The notes under the pieces were generated by a model that had not been told where the DNA came from, ran no database searches, and saw only the letters and a program-made list of their open reading frames with translations. From Streptomyces cyaneofuscatus (lineage in GTDB: Bacteria > Actinomycetota > Actinomycetes > Streptomycetales > Streptomycetaceae): a stretch of DNA of 33,391 nt. The stretch is from NCBI RefSeq assembly GCF_000718135.1, contig NZ_JOEM01000035.1, positions 1 through 33,391 of the forward strand, read 5' to 3'. Shown one piece after another: positions 6,471-13,119 of this stretch (position 1 is its first letter; every line of letters begins with the position of its first letter). The translations under genes and the position numbers were made by a program.

Positions 6471-8738
6471 TCACCTACGGCGGCCGGTGAAGCGGGCGCG
6501 GCGGGCGGCGAGCCGTGCGCCGACGGTCCTCGGCGGGTTGAGCGAGCGGTAGCCCACGCGCACCCGGCCCCACATATCGGCCCGGGCGCCGGGCCCCGGT
6601 GCGTCGGGCAGCGAGGCGAGCAGGGTGTCCACGGCGTCGGCCGCCCAGGCGGAGTGGCCGGTGGCCACGTTGTCGATGGTGTTGTGGATGTCCACGAAGC
6701 GGGTGCTGAAGCCGTACGCTTTCAGGGCGAGGCGCGCCCGGCGGTAGGTGCCGCCGACGCCCGACAGCTCCATGGCCAGGTTCAGCCCCAGGACCTCCGG
6801 CAGGAAGGTCTGCGGGAAGCGGCCCACGCACAGCCAGTACACCGGGAGTTCGAGGGACTCCTCGCGGAAGCCGGGCCACTGCGCGAACGCGGCGGAGGCA
6901 GTCGGCGGGAGCTCCACCCCCATCTCCTTGAGAACGTCGCGGTAGATGAGGGGGTGGTTCAAGTGCGGTTCGCCGTTGCCGAGTTCGTCCCAGTAGGTCT
7001 CGAAGAGGGAGTGCCCGATCGCGGACGAGGCCTGCTCGTAATCGGTGAACCCCTGGAGCCAGCTGCCGTCGATCAGGGTGAGCGGCGCCGTCTGCACGGT
7101 GTCGTCGACGACCGCCTCCTTCGAGGGCAGGGGCACCGCCGCGTTCTCCTCGAACTCCGCTCCGTGCTGGTCGTGTTGGGCCTGGAGCCAGGGCCGGAGC
7201 CCTTCGTGGCCCCAGCGTTCGGGCAGCGGCATCGCCGTACGGTCCATGCCGTGGCCGGAGCGGGCGAGCCAGCCGGCGACGTAGTCCATGGCCCAGGAGC
7301 GGAGGGCAGGGGTATCGGTACGGTTCATGAGCAGGTGGTACGCCTCGCGCAGCCCGGACGGGGTGCGGCCCGGGGAGCGGGCGCCTGCGCGCAGGGCTGC
7401 GGCGACGGCTGCGAGGTGGTCCCGCGTGGCGCCCGGGGAGGGCTTCTTCGGCCCCGGGCCGGGTTCCGGTTCCGCCCGGGGTTCCGGCGCTTCCGCAGGC
7501 CTGGCCGGGAGCGAGTCGATCCACCGGCGGATCACCGTCAGATCCTCCGGCGAGAAGACCCGGAACATCGGTCCGCGCTCGCCGACCAGCCCCCGTACCA
7601 GCGAACTCGCCCCGGAACGGCCGGGCTTGACCAGCTTGCTGCGCGCCAGGGCGTCGAGCAGCGGGCCCGGGTCGGTCCGGCACTCCGCAAGCCAGCGCGC
7701 CAGGGGCTTGCCCTCCAGCAGGAACTGGTGGTGGTAGACCGCGCCTTCCCGTGCGCGCAGCCGCATCAGCTCGGCCATGTCGAACGCGGGGTCCCCGGCG
7801 GCCACCAGCTCCGCGTGGAGCGCGCCGGACCAGTCGCGGAGGCCGGCCAGCATCCAGCGGAAACCGCTGCGTACGGCGTCGGCGCCCCGCTCGCCCTCCT
7901 GCTCGACCAGCGCGTCCACGGCGGCGCGGCACCGCTCGACGGGTGAGGGCCCTTCGCCTTCACGCCTGCCGCCCGGGTCGAGGGTCGCCCAGTCCGCCTC
8001 CGTCGGCAGCACCTCCTGGACCAGCTCGAGGGCGGGCAGCAGCCCAACGGCCCGCAGGCAGAGGTCGGCACCGAGGATCTCGCCCCGGAAGTCGTCGGGG
8101 CGCCGGCTCATCGCCAGGAGCAGCGCGGGGAGGCGGAACGCCCCGTCCGGGATGCGCTGGTCGCCGGTGAGCCGGGCCGCCGGCGCCGCGTTCTCGGCGA
8201 GCCGCAGCCTGCGTAACAGTTCGAGGTAGGCGCTGCCCCGGGAGGCCGCCGGGTGGCCGGCGCCGACGTCGGAGGCGTACAGGGCGAGGATGCGCAGGAC
8301 CAAGGGGTCGTCGGCGTTCCCGGGGGCGCTGAGCCATTGCAGCCAGGCCCCGGAGAGGAGGGCGAGCGGGGCGCAGCCGAGGACCGCCCGCCGGACGAGC
8401 ACCTCGCGGTGGCCTTCGGGGCCTTCTCCGGCACCGGCCAGGGTGAGGTAGCGCTCGCGCTCGGCGGTCCCCCAGTCGGCGGCCTGCCGGACGAGGGCGT
8501 CGAGCGAGCCGTCGCCGTCGCTCACGGTGGCCGGGGCGGTTCCCGTGGTCCGGCGGCGCAGTACGGTCCGTACCTCCTCGACGAACCGGCCCTCAGGGAG
8601 GGACGCTTCCGGGTCCGTCGCATACGCATACACGGTCCGCGCGGAGCCGCCGCCGTCCCCGGGCAGCCCGTGCGGACCGCCCGCCTGGTGCTCCGCGGCG
8701 GACAGCGTGGCCGTGGCGGCTGCCTGTTGGCTGTGCAT
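6471..8738 (-). CDS. Heme-oxygenase-like diiron oxidase (iron-containing redox enzyme family), duplicated
   Basis: A 755-residue protein. The C-terminal half (about 545-710) carries the HDO signature: LFETYWDELGNG (E580, E585), LNHPLIYRD (H595), LPEVLGLNLAMELSG (E648) and FVDIHNTIDNVATGHS (D683, H685, D689, H695). The first half (about 120-280) is an older copy of the same fold: APLALLSGAWLQ matches APLTLIDGSWLQ, and positions 152-175 align without gaps to 580-603. There E580 becomes A152 and H595 becomes R167, so this copy cannot hold the same metal site. A Pro-rich linker (412-437) separates the halves. Characterised HDOs (UndA, SznF, RohS) oxidise amines, guanidines or fatty acids with O2, so N-oxygenation or C-C cleavage is possible; the substrate is unknown. 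ATG has a strong AGGGG site. Contains a TTA codon. Confidence 0.87.
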   Translation of the reverse strand: MHSQQAAATATLSAAEHQAGGPHGLPGDGGGSARTVYAYATDPEASLPEGRFVEEVRTVLRRRTTGTAPATVSDGDGSLDALVRQAADWGTAERERYLTLAGAGEGPEGHREVLVRRAVLGCAPLALLSGAWLQWLSAPGNADDPLVLRILALYASDVGAGHPAASRGSAYLELLRRLRLAENAAPAARLTGDQRIPDGAFRLPALLLAMSRRPDDFRGEILGADLCLRAVGLLPALELVQEVLPTEADWATLDPGGRREGEGPSPVERCRAAVDALVEQEGERGADAVRSGFRWMLAGLRDWSGALHAELVAAGDPAFDMAELMRLRAREGAVYHHQFLLEGKPLARWLAECRTDPGPLLDALARSKLVKPGRSGASSLVRGLVGERGPMFRVFSPEDLTVIRRWIDSLPARPAEAPEPRAEPEPGPGPKKPSPGATRDHLAAVAAALRAGARSPGRTPSGLREAYHLLMNRTDTPALRSWAMDYVAGWLARSGHGMDRTAMPLPERWGHEGLRPWLQAQHDQHGAEFEENAAVPLPSKEAVVDDTVQTAPLTLIDGSWLQGFTDYEQASSAIGHSLFETYWDELGNGEPHLNHPLIYRDVLKEMGVELPPTASAAFAQWPGFREESLELPVYWLCVGRFPQTFLPEVLGLNLAMELSGVGGTYRRARLALKAYGFSTRFVDIHNTIDNVATGHSAWAADAVDTLLASLPDAPGPGARADMWGRVRVGYRSLNPPRTVGARLAARRARFTGRRR
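8214..8216 (-). promoter_or_regulatory. Rare TTA leucine codon (bldA target) in the HDO gene
   Basis: In frame, Leu175 in YLELLRRLR is encoded TTA (CTC GAA CTG TTA CGC AGG). As in the oxygenase gene, this would make translation depend on the late-growth bldA tRNA. Confidence 0.85.
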
Positions 8739-8760
8739 CGTTCCCCTCTCTCCGTATCTC

Positions 8761-8796
8761 CGTCTTGTCCGTCTCGTCCGTCTCGGGCGTCTCGGG
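8761..8796. repeat. 9-bp tandem repeat, four imperfect copies
   Basis: Four consecutive 9-base units read cgtcttgtc, cgtctcgtc, cgtctcggg, cgtctcggg. They lie entirely between the stop of the 28-residue peptide and the ribosome site of the HDO gene, in the untranslated spacer. They may be slippage, or a spacer or protein/RNA-binding element. Confidence 0.7.
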
Positions 8797-8799
8797 CGG

Positions 8800-8886
8800 T
8801 CAGAACATGGGGTAGATGGAGGCGTCGTTCTTGGGCTTCCGCTTCCGCCGGAACACTTTCGCGATGAGGTTTCGTACGAACGACAT
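8800..8886 (-). CDS. 28-residue basic peptide ending IYPMF (SxtK/DUF5989-like tail or scaffold peptide)
   Basis: A very short gene: ATG at 8884-8886, TGA at 8800-8802, and AGAGAGGG about ten bases upstream of the ATG. The peptide starts MSFVRNLIAKVF, a plausible amphipathic helix, continues with a cluster of Arg/Lys, and ends NDASIYPMF. DUF5989/SxtK-like proteins, found with SxtJ and carbamoyltransferases, end with a similar aromatic motif (FIYTLF as I recall) but carry a membrane segment that is missing here. An alternative is a ribosomal scaffold or precursor peptide for the two ATP-grasp ligases, as in pheganomycin-type pathways. It sits between the SGNH and HDO genes, 52 and 61 bases away. 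The reading frame, ribosome site and composition support a real gene; function is open. Confidence 0.68.
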   Translation of the reverse strand: MSFVRNLIAKVFRRKRKPKNDASIYPMF

Positions 8887-8938
8887 GGCTGAATAGCCCT
8901 CTCTTGCGTAAAGGGGGGGTAGGTGGGGACCGGGCCGG

Positions 8939-9949
8939 TCAGGAAAGACCGAGGGATTCCGCGAGCAGCCCGGAGACGATTTCCGTACCGTGGTCGGTGA
9001 AATGCGCCCGGTCCACATAGAGCCAGTCGTCGCCCTTGACGGACTCGGCGACAACGGGGCTCAGGTCCAGGAAGCGGATGTCCTGTTCCTTGCAGGCGAC
9101 CTGAAGCGCGTCGGCGTACCGGCGGCCGGTTTCCAGCGTGGCGATGTCCCCGTACAGCTCCCAGAAGTTGGAGATCCCGTCGAGCTCACCGAAGATCGCC
9201 CGCTCCTCGGCCGGGCCGGACTCCCGCACCCAGGTCGCCAGGGGCTGCAGGACGTAGGTGATGCGGGCGCCGGTCGGCCCGGCCAGCAGGCGGAGTGCGG
9301 CGAGGTGGCGCGCGGTCAGGGCGACGGCGTACGCGATCCGGTCCGCGAGCGGGGGCACCACATGGGGGGCGTCCTCCGGCCCTCCGGGGCGCCGGCCGAA
9401 GCCCCGCTTGGGCTTGCGGTGGGAGGCGCGCAGCTCCTCCATGCTGTCGAAGTACTCACCGCAGTTGAAGAACCCGCCGTGGTCGCCGCGCTGGGCGTCG
9501 GGCAGCCGGGCGAGCGCCAGGTCGTTGAGCCCGGAGAAGACGACGATCTCGTCGATCTCGGGGACCAGCTCCCGGTGCATCAGGAACAGCAGCAACTCCT
9601 GCATCGAGTTGTGGCTCCGCCCGGCGAAGTTGAGCCAGGGGACGGAGGGCGCGTACCGGGTCCACAGGCGTGACGCCATGGTGGCCGCGTCGCTGGTCGC
9701 TCCGATCCCGAACGGGGTGGAGCTGCCGGCCAGCAGCCGGACGGGACCTCGGGGCGGAACGGCCACCGATCCCTGTTCGGTGGCGCCGTGGGAGATCCTG
9801 AATCCCAGCCGGTCGGTGTTGATCGTCGCGGAACGGTAGTCCGCCCGGTGGAAATACATCAGATAAGGCAGATACCGGGTTTCCGCGCGGTCGTCGAAGT
9901 CGTCGTACCGCAGCATCTGCGGGGTCAGGATTTCGCGCTGGGATTTCAC
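8939..9949 (-). CDS. SGNH/GDSL-like hydrolase
   Basis: A 336-residue protein with SGNH-hydrolase blocks in order: LAGSSTPFGIGATSDAAT (block I nucleophile serine), VFSGLNDLA (block III Gly-Leu-Asn-Asp) and YVDRAHFTDHG (block V Asp-x-x-His). There is no signal peptide. I place the start at GTG 9947-9949, with GAGGAG ten bases upstream, giving VKSQREILTPQMLRYDD. The longer ATG frame from 10105 adds 52 low-complexity residues. I recall relatives annotated 'inducer of phenazine A', but cannot confirm that. Such hydrolases often accompany carbamoyltransferase-SxtJ modules. It is the first gene of the tightly spaced minus-strand run, so the operon promoter probably lies in 9950-10232. A deacylase or esterase role on the pathway product is inferred. 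Confidence 0.8.
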   Translation of the reverse strand: MKSQREILTPQMLRYDDFDDRAETRYLPYLMYFHRADYRSATINTDRLGFRISHGATEQGSVAVPPRGPVRLLAGSSTPFGIGATSDAATMASRLWTRYAPSVPWLNFAGRSHNSMQELLLFLMHRELVPEIDEIVVFSGLNDLALARLPDAQRGDHGGFFNCGEYFDSMEELRASHRKPKRGFGRRPGGPEDAPHVVPPLADRIAYAVALTARHLAALRLLAGPTGARITYVLQPLATWVRESGPAEERAIFGELDGISNFWELYGDIATLETGRRYADALQVACKEQDIRFLDLSPVVAESVKGDDWLYVDRAHFTDHGTEIVSGLLAESLGLS

Positions 9950-10232
9950 GGGCAGGACGCTCCTCGATTCAGGGCTCGCTCTTCCGGTGGGGGCGTATCT
10001 CGGCGCCGTACGTGACGAGCTTTGCCGGTCGGCGGCCGTGACTGAAGAGAACCCTGGGGTCGGGAACGCGCAATGCGGGATCCGGAGGGAAGGACATACA
10101 GGCATGAAGGGGGCGATCCCTCCTATGGGCGGTTCGGAATGGTGGCGTCTACACCCACCCGCTCCTCACCAGGTTCGTAGCTGGTGAGGAAGGGGGAGCA
10201 CGGCAGCCTGATCGCCCCCGGGCGGGTGTTCG
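9950..10232. other. 283-base intergenic region, probable operon promoter
   Basis: No convincing gene is visible here. It holds the hairpin at 10163-10190 near the reductase gene end. It should also contain the promoter for the SGNH gene and downstream operon. I could not identify a convincing -35/-10 pair on the minus strand. Confidence 0.4.
10163..10190 (-). terminator. Perfect 10-bp stem hairpin downstream of the flavodoxin gene
   Basis: tcctcaccag (10163-10172) pairs with ctggtgagga (10181-10190) around an 8-base loop. It begins 42 bases past the stop of the flavodoxin-like gene on the minus strand. No U-tract follows, which is common in GC-rich actinomycetes. It could equally be an operator for the SGNH operon. 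Confidence 0.55.
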
Positions 10233-10988
10233 TCAGCTGCGGTGCTCCGGGTTGGGTGAGTCGAAGCGGCAGCCGGCCTGCCACTCGGGGCGCTGGTTGC
10301 CGTACGCGGGGACGCCTCCGGAGCGTTTCAGGAGAGCGGCGAGGTGCATGAGGTTCCAGGCCGCGAAGGTGGTGTTCCGGTTGGTGAAGTCGTTCTCGGG
10401 GCCTCCGGAGCCGGGATCGAGGTAGCTGGGGCCAGGGCCCGCCTCGCCGATCCAGCCCGCGTCGGCCTGCGGGGGGATGGCGTAGCCGATGTGCTGGAGG
10501 CTGTAGAGGATGTTCATGGCGCAGTGCTTGAGGCCGTCCTCGTTGCCGGTGATGAGACAGCCGCCGACCCTCCCGTAGTAGGCGGACTGGCCCGCGTCGT
10601 TGAGATCGGCAGAGTTGGAGTAGAGCCGTTCGATGACGTGCTTCATCACCGAGCTGTTGTCACCGAGCCAGATCGGTCCGCAGAGCACCAGGATGTCCGC
10701 GGCCATCACGTCGGCGTACAGCTCCGGCCAGGCATCGGTGGCAGCGCCGTGCCGGGTCATGTCGGGCTGGACGCCGACCGCCAGGTCCAGGTCGACGGGG
10801 CGGATCACCTGGGTCCGCACGCCGGCCGCGCGCATCACCGCGGTGCTGCGGTCGATCACTCCCTCGGTATTGCTCGTCTCCGGGGAGGGCTTGAGGGTGC
10901 AGTTGAGGTAGAGGGCGCGGAGATCGTCGTAACGGGGCGGAACGGTGGACGGCACGGGTGCGGATCCCTTCGCGGTGGCTGATGACAT
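10233..10988 (-). CDS. Flavodoxin-family / NADPH-dependent FMN reductase-like protein
   Basis: A 251-residue flavodoxin-fold protein. The phosphate-binding loop is LYLNCTLKPSPETSNTE, followed by ADILVLCGPIWLGDNSS and VMKHVIERLY (flavin-contact segment) and CLITGNEDGLKHC. These match the FMN reductase superfamily, which reduces FMN or quinones with NADPH or acts as an electron carrier. The ATG at 10986-10988 lacks a ribosome site. The in-frame GTG at 10953-10955 has AAGGGA nine bases upstream and is a strong alternative start, leaving the fold intact. It is transcribed in the same direction as the operon but separated by 283 bases and a hairpin. It could supply electrons to the HDO, though it may belong to the flanking genome. 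Confidence 0.82.
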   Translation of the reverse strand: MSSATAKGSAPVPSTVPPRYDDLRALYLNCTLKPSPETSNTEGVIDRSTAVMRAAGVRTQVIRPVDLDLAVGVQPDMTRHGAATDAWPELYADVMAADILVLCGPIWLGDNSSVMKHVIERLYSNSADLNDAGQSAYYGRVGGCLITGNEDGLKHCAMNILYSLQHIGYAIPPQADAGWIGEAGPGPSYLDPGSGGPENDFTNRNTTFAAWNLMHLAALLKRSGGVPAYGNQRPEWQAGCRFDSPNPEHRS

Positions 10989-11135
10989 GAGCTTGGGAGA
11001 CCGGGACGGGAAGGGCCATTGCAGCGCGGCGAACGCGGTACGCGCCCCGGCACGCGGCACCCGCCGCCTGCATCCGCCTCACGCCCAGCGCCCAGCGGAT
11101 GCAGTCCGAGGCACTGGGCGCGAGAGCGGAACCAT
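10989..11135. other. Divergent intergenic region
   Basis: This 147-base gap lies between the divergent flavodoxin-like and DUF5996-like genes. It presumably holds both promoters; I see no confident motif. It is also the likely breakpoint where the DUF5996 gene lost its N-terminal part. Confidence 0.4.
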
Positions 11136-11999
11136 GTGTCCTCGGCCGTCCGGGCCGGGGCGGGCGGGCCTCCGGGAGGCGCCTCCGATGGATCTGTTTC
11201 CCCCGCTGCCGGCCCGCTCGGCGACGGCACCGTGTTCACCGTCGACTTCGACTTCACCGCCCACCGTCTGGCCGTGTCGACCCTCGACGGGCGCCAGGTG
11301 TCGTTCCCCTTGGTGGGCCTGTCGGTCGGCGCCTTCTACCGTGAGTTCACCGGCGCGCTGGCCCACCTGGGCATCAGCGTGCTTCCCGAGCACCCGTACC
11401 CCTTCGACCTGCCCGACGCCGCGCGGCCGTTCGCCGAGGACGACGAACACGCCAGTTACGATCCGGCCGCCGTGAACCGCTACTGGACGGTCCTCACCCA
11501 GGTCATGCTGATTCTGGAGACGTACGCGGCCGGGTACTCCGGAAAGACCAGCCCCGTCCACCATTTCTGGCACACCTTCGACATCGCCGTCACCAGGTTC
11601 TCCGACCGGCACGTGGCGCAAGGGGTGTCCGTAGATCCCGTGACCCGTGAGGCGTACTCGCGCGAGGTGATCAGCAGTGGCTTCCGGTTCGGCGACGAAC
11701 GGTCCTACCCGGAACCCGCCTTCTACTCGTACACGGCGCCGGAACCCGACGGACTGCAGCGGCAGCCGATGGAACCGGCAGCCGCACGGTGGACGGAGAG
11801 CAACGGCTCGCACCTGGCCCTGCTGCCCTCCGACGAGGTGCGCACCCAGCCGGACGCCTCGGCCGAGACCCTCCGATTCCCCGACTCCGCGTACGCGGCC
11901 GGCGCACGCCTGGCGGGCTGGGAACCCGACCGGCTCTGCCCGGGAGGAGTGACCGACCCCCAGGCCTCGGCCACCGACGCGACCCGGCCGCCGGCCTGA
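11136..11999 (+). CDS. DUF5996 family protein, N-terminally truncated
   Basis: The recognisable homology begins at FTVDFDFTAHRLAVSTLDG and continues through PFAEDDEHASYDPAAVNRYW and GYSGKTSPVHHFWHTFDIAVTRFSDR, the characteristic core of DUF5996. As I recall the family, full members begin some 80-90 residues earlier with a WPALP/HLWTQIVGK/NHWWH segment. That segment is absent: upstream bases encode only Ala/Gly/Pro-rich filler in all forward frames. The gene is therefore probably a broken remnant, although the frame is open. GTG at 11136 is a guess; GTG 11232 is just upstream of the conserved core. The family's function is unknown. It is 21 bases upstream of the VOC gene. Confidence 0.6.
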   Translation: MSSAVRAGAGGPPGGASDGSVSPAAGPLGDGTVFTVDFDFTAHRLAVSTLDGRQVSFPLVGLSVGAFYREFTGALAHLGISVLPEHPYPFDLPDAARPFAEDDEHASYDPAAVNRYWTVLTQVMLILETYAAGYSGKTSPVHHFWHTFDIAVTRFSDRHVAQGVSVDPVTREAYSREVISSGFRFGDERSYPEPAFYSYTAPEPDGLQRQPMEPAAARWTESNGSHLALLPSDEVRTQPDASAETLRFPDSAYAAGARLAGWEPDRLCPGGVTDPQASATDATRPPA

Positions 12000-12020
12000 T
12001 CCGACGACCACGAAGCAGGG

Positions 12021-12434
12021 ATGCTCCTGACCTACTTCCTCAGCGTCGCCGACGTACCCCGTTCGCGTGCCTTCTACGCGGACGTCCTCGGCGGTGAGGT
12101 CGTTCTCGCCGAGAACCCCTGCACCGTCCGGCTGGCCAACAGCTGGATCATCATGAATCCCGGGGGCGGGCCCACCCCCGACAAGCCTGGCATCACCCTG
12201 AGCCCGCCGGAGGACGTCTCCAGCGCATCCTGTTTCCTCAACATCCGGGTGGCGGACATCGAGGCCGTCCACCGCGACTGGAGCGCCAAAGGCGCTCAGT
12301 TCATCACCGGACCGATCGACCGCAAGGCCGAGATCCGCTGCTACCTGCGCGATCCGGACGGCTATCTGATCGAGGTCGGTCAGGGCACCGGCATGCTCCA
12401 TGGTGTCTACGCCGACCCGCCGCCCGGACATTAG
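12021..12434 (+). CDS. VOC (glyoxalase/bleomycin resistance) family protein
   Basis: A 137-residue single VOC unit with two babab modules: YFLSVADVPRSRAFYADVLGG at the start, FLNIRVADIEAVHRDW in the middle and RCYLRDPDGYLIEVGQG near the end, where the glutamate is the usual metal ligand. Members include glyoxalases, dioxygenases and metabolite-binding resistance proteins; none can be chosen from sequence. It follows the DUF5996-like gene by 21 bases and is probably co-transcribed. Its TAG overlaps the TAA of the convergent T7SS-associated gene, leaving no room for a terminator between them. Confidence 0.88.
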   Translation: MLLTYFLSVADVPRSRAFYADVLGGEVVLAENPCTVRLANSWIIMNPGGGPTPDKPGITLSPPEDVSSASCFLNIRVADIEAVHRDWSAKGAQFITGPIDRKAEIRCYLRDPDGYLIEVGQGTGMLHGVYADPPPGH

Positions 12435-13045
12435 AGGGTCGGTGCCGTGGTCTCCTCCGCCGTCTCCGCCAGCGCCTCCGCGAGCCCTTCCGTCGTCAGC
12501 ACCATGCTGACCGGGGCCGAGCTGTTGAGACAGAGGCTGTGTCCGGCGGGGATGCGGGCCAGCAGTTCCTTGAGCGGCAGGGTGACGGAGGCCAGTTGCC
12601 CGAGGCCGCGGAGGTAGCGCGGCGAGGTGTAGACGGGGACCACCGCCGTGCCGTCGGGCGCCGACGCGCTCACCGGGTCCCCGTCCGCGGTGACCGGCAC
12701 CGCGACCTCGGCCCCGGCCAGTGCGGCGGTGACGTCCTCGGCGGGGCCGTAGCCGGTGGTGGCGAGCTGGACGGCGCGGTCCACGTCGTCGGCGGGTTCG
12801 GGCCACCCCATCGCCTCGGGTGACGGGCGGTAGTCCGGGTTGTCCTCCCACTCGACGATCTCGCCCGCGTGGTCCGAGCGCCACTGGCCAACGACGGCCC
12901 ATTCCGGTGGCGGGCCCTCCCCCTGCCAGGCGGGGTCGGTCAGGTAGAGCCAGTGGTCGGGTGCGAGCCGGGCGGCCTCGACGAACTCCTCCGGGGGTGC
13001 GGGGTCCAGGGGGGAGGTGGCGGGCTGGGCGCCGGGCTCACTCAT
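12431..13045 (-). CDS. Type VII secretion system-associated protein
   Basis: A 204-residue protein matching the streptomycete family annotated as T7SS-associated. It shows EEFVEAARLAPDHWLYLTDP, WAVVGQWRSD, YRPSPEAMGWPEPADDVD, a Gln-Leu-Ala-Thr-Thr-Gly-Tyr-Gly segment and a C-terminal VPVYTSPRYL...AGHSLCLNSSAPVSM region similar to SseB-like domains. I chose ATG 13043-13045 because GAGGA lies six bases upstream. A longer form from ATG 13118-13120 would overlap the giant gene stop as TGATG, but adds only a Pro/Asp/Cys-rich tandem-repeat stretch. Directly downstream of the giant gene in the same direction, it is probably co-transcribed. A chaperone-like or accessory role in exporting the giant protein is inferred. 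Confidence 0.8.
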   Translation of the reverse strand: MSEPGAQPATSPLDPAPPEEFVEAARLAPDHWLYLTDPAWQGEGPPPEWAVVGQWRSDHAGEIVEWEDNPDYRPSPEAMGWPEPADDVDRAVQLATTGYGPAEDVTAALAGAEVAVPVTADGDPVSASAPDGTAVVPVYTSPRYLRGLGQLASVTLPLKELLARIPAGHSLCLNSSAPVSMVLTTEGLAEALAETAEETTAPTL

Positions 13046-13084
13046 CGTGTCCTCGTTCACTGGGGCACTGGGGGTGCGTGGTCG

Positions 13085-13108
13085 GGGGCAGGGGTCGGGG
13101 CAGGGGTC
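13085..13108. repeat. 12-bp tandem repeat, two copies
   Basis: ggggcaggggtc is repeated head to tail between the giant gene stop and the T7SS-associated gene start. Confidence 0.75.
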
Positions 13109-13119
13109 GGGTTCGAGCA

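Noticed and set aside
8887..9054. An 84-residue version of the IYPMF peptide
   Set aside because: The added part is out-of-frame SGNH coding sequence rich in Ser/Pro/Arg; the ATG at 8884-8886 has its own ribosome site.
11079..12902. A 607-codon minus-strand frame
   Set aside because: It is antisense to the DUF5996 and VOC genes, which have clear family motifs, and extends into the T7SS-associated gene in a different frame.
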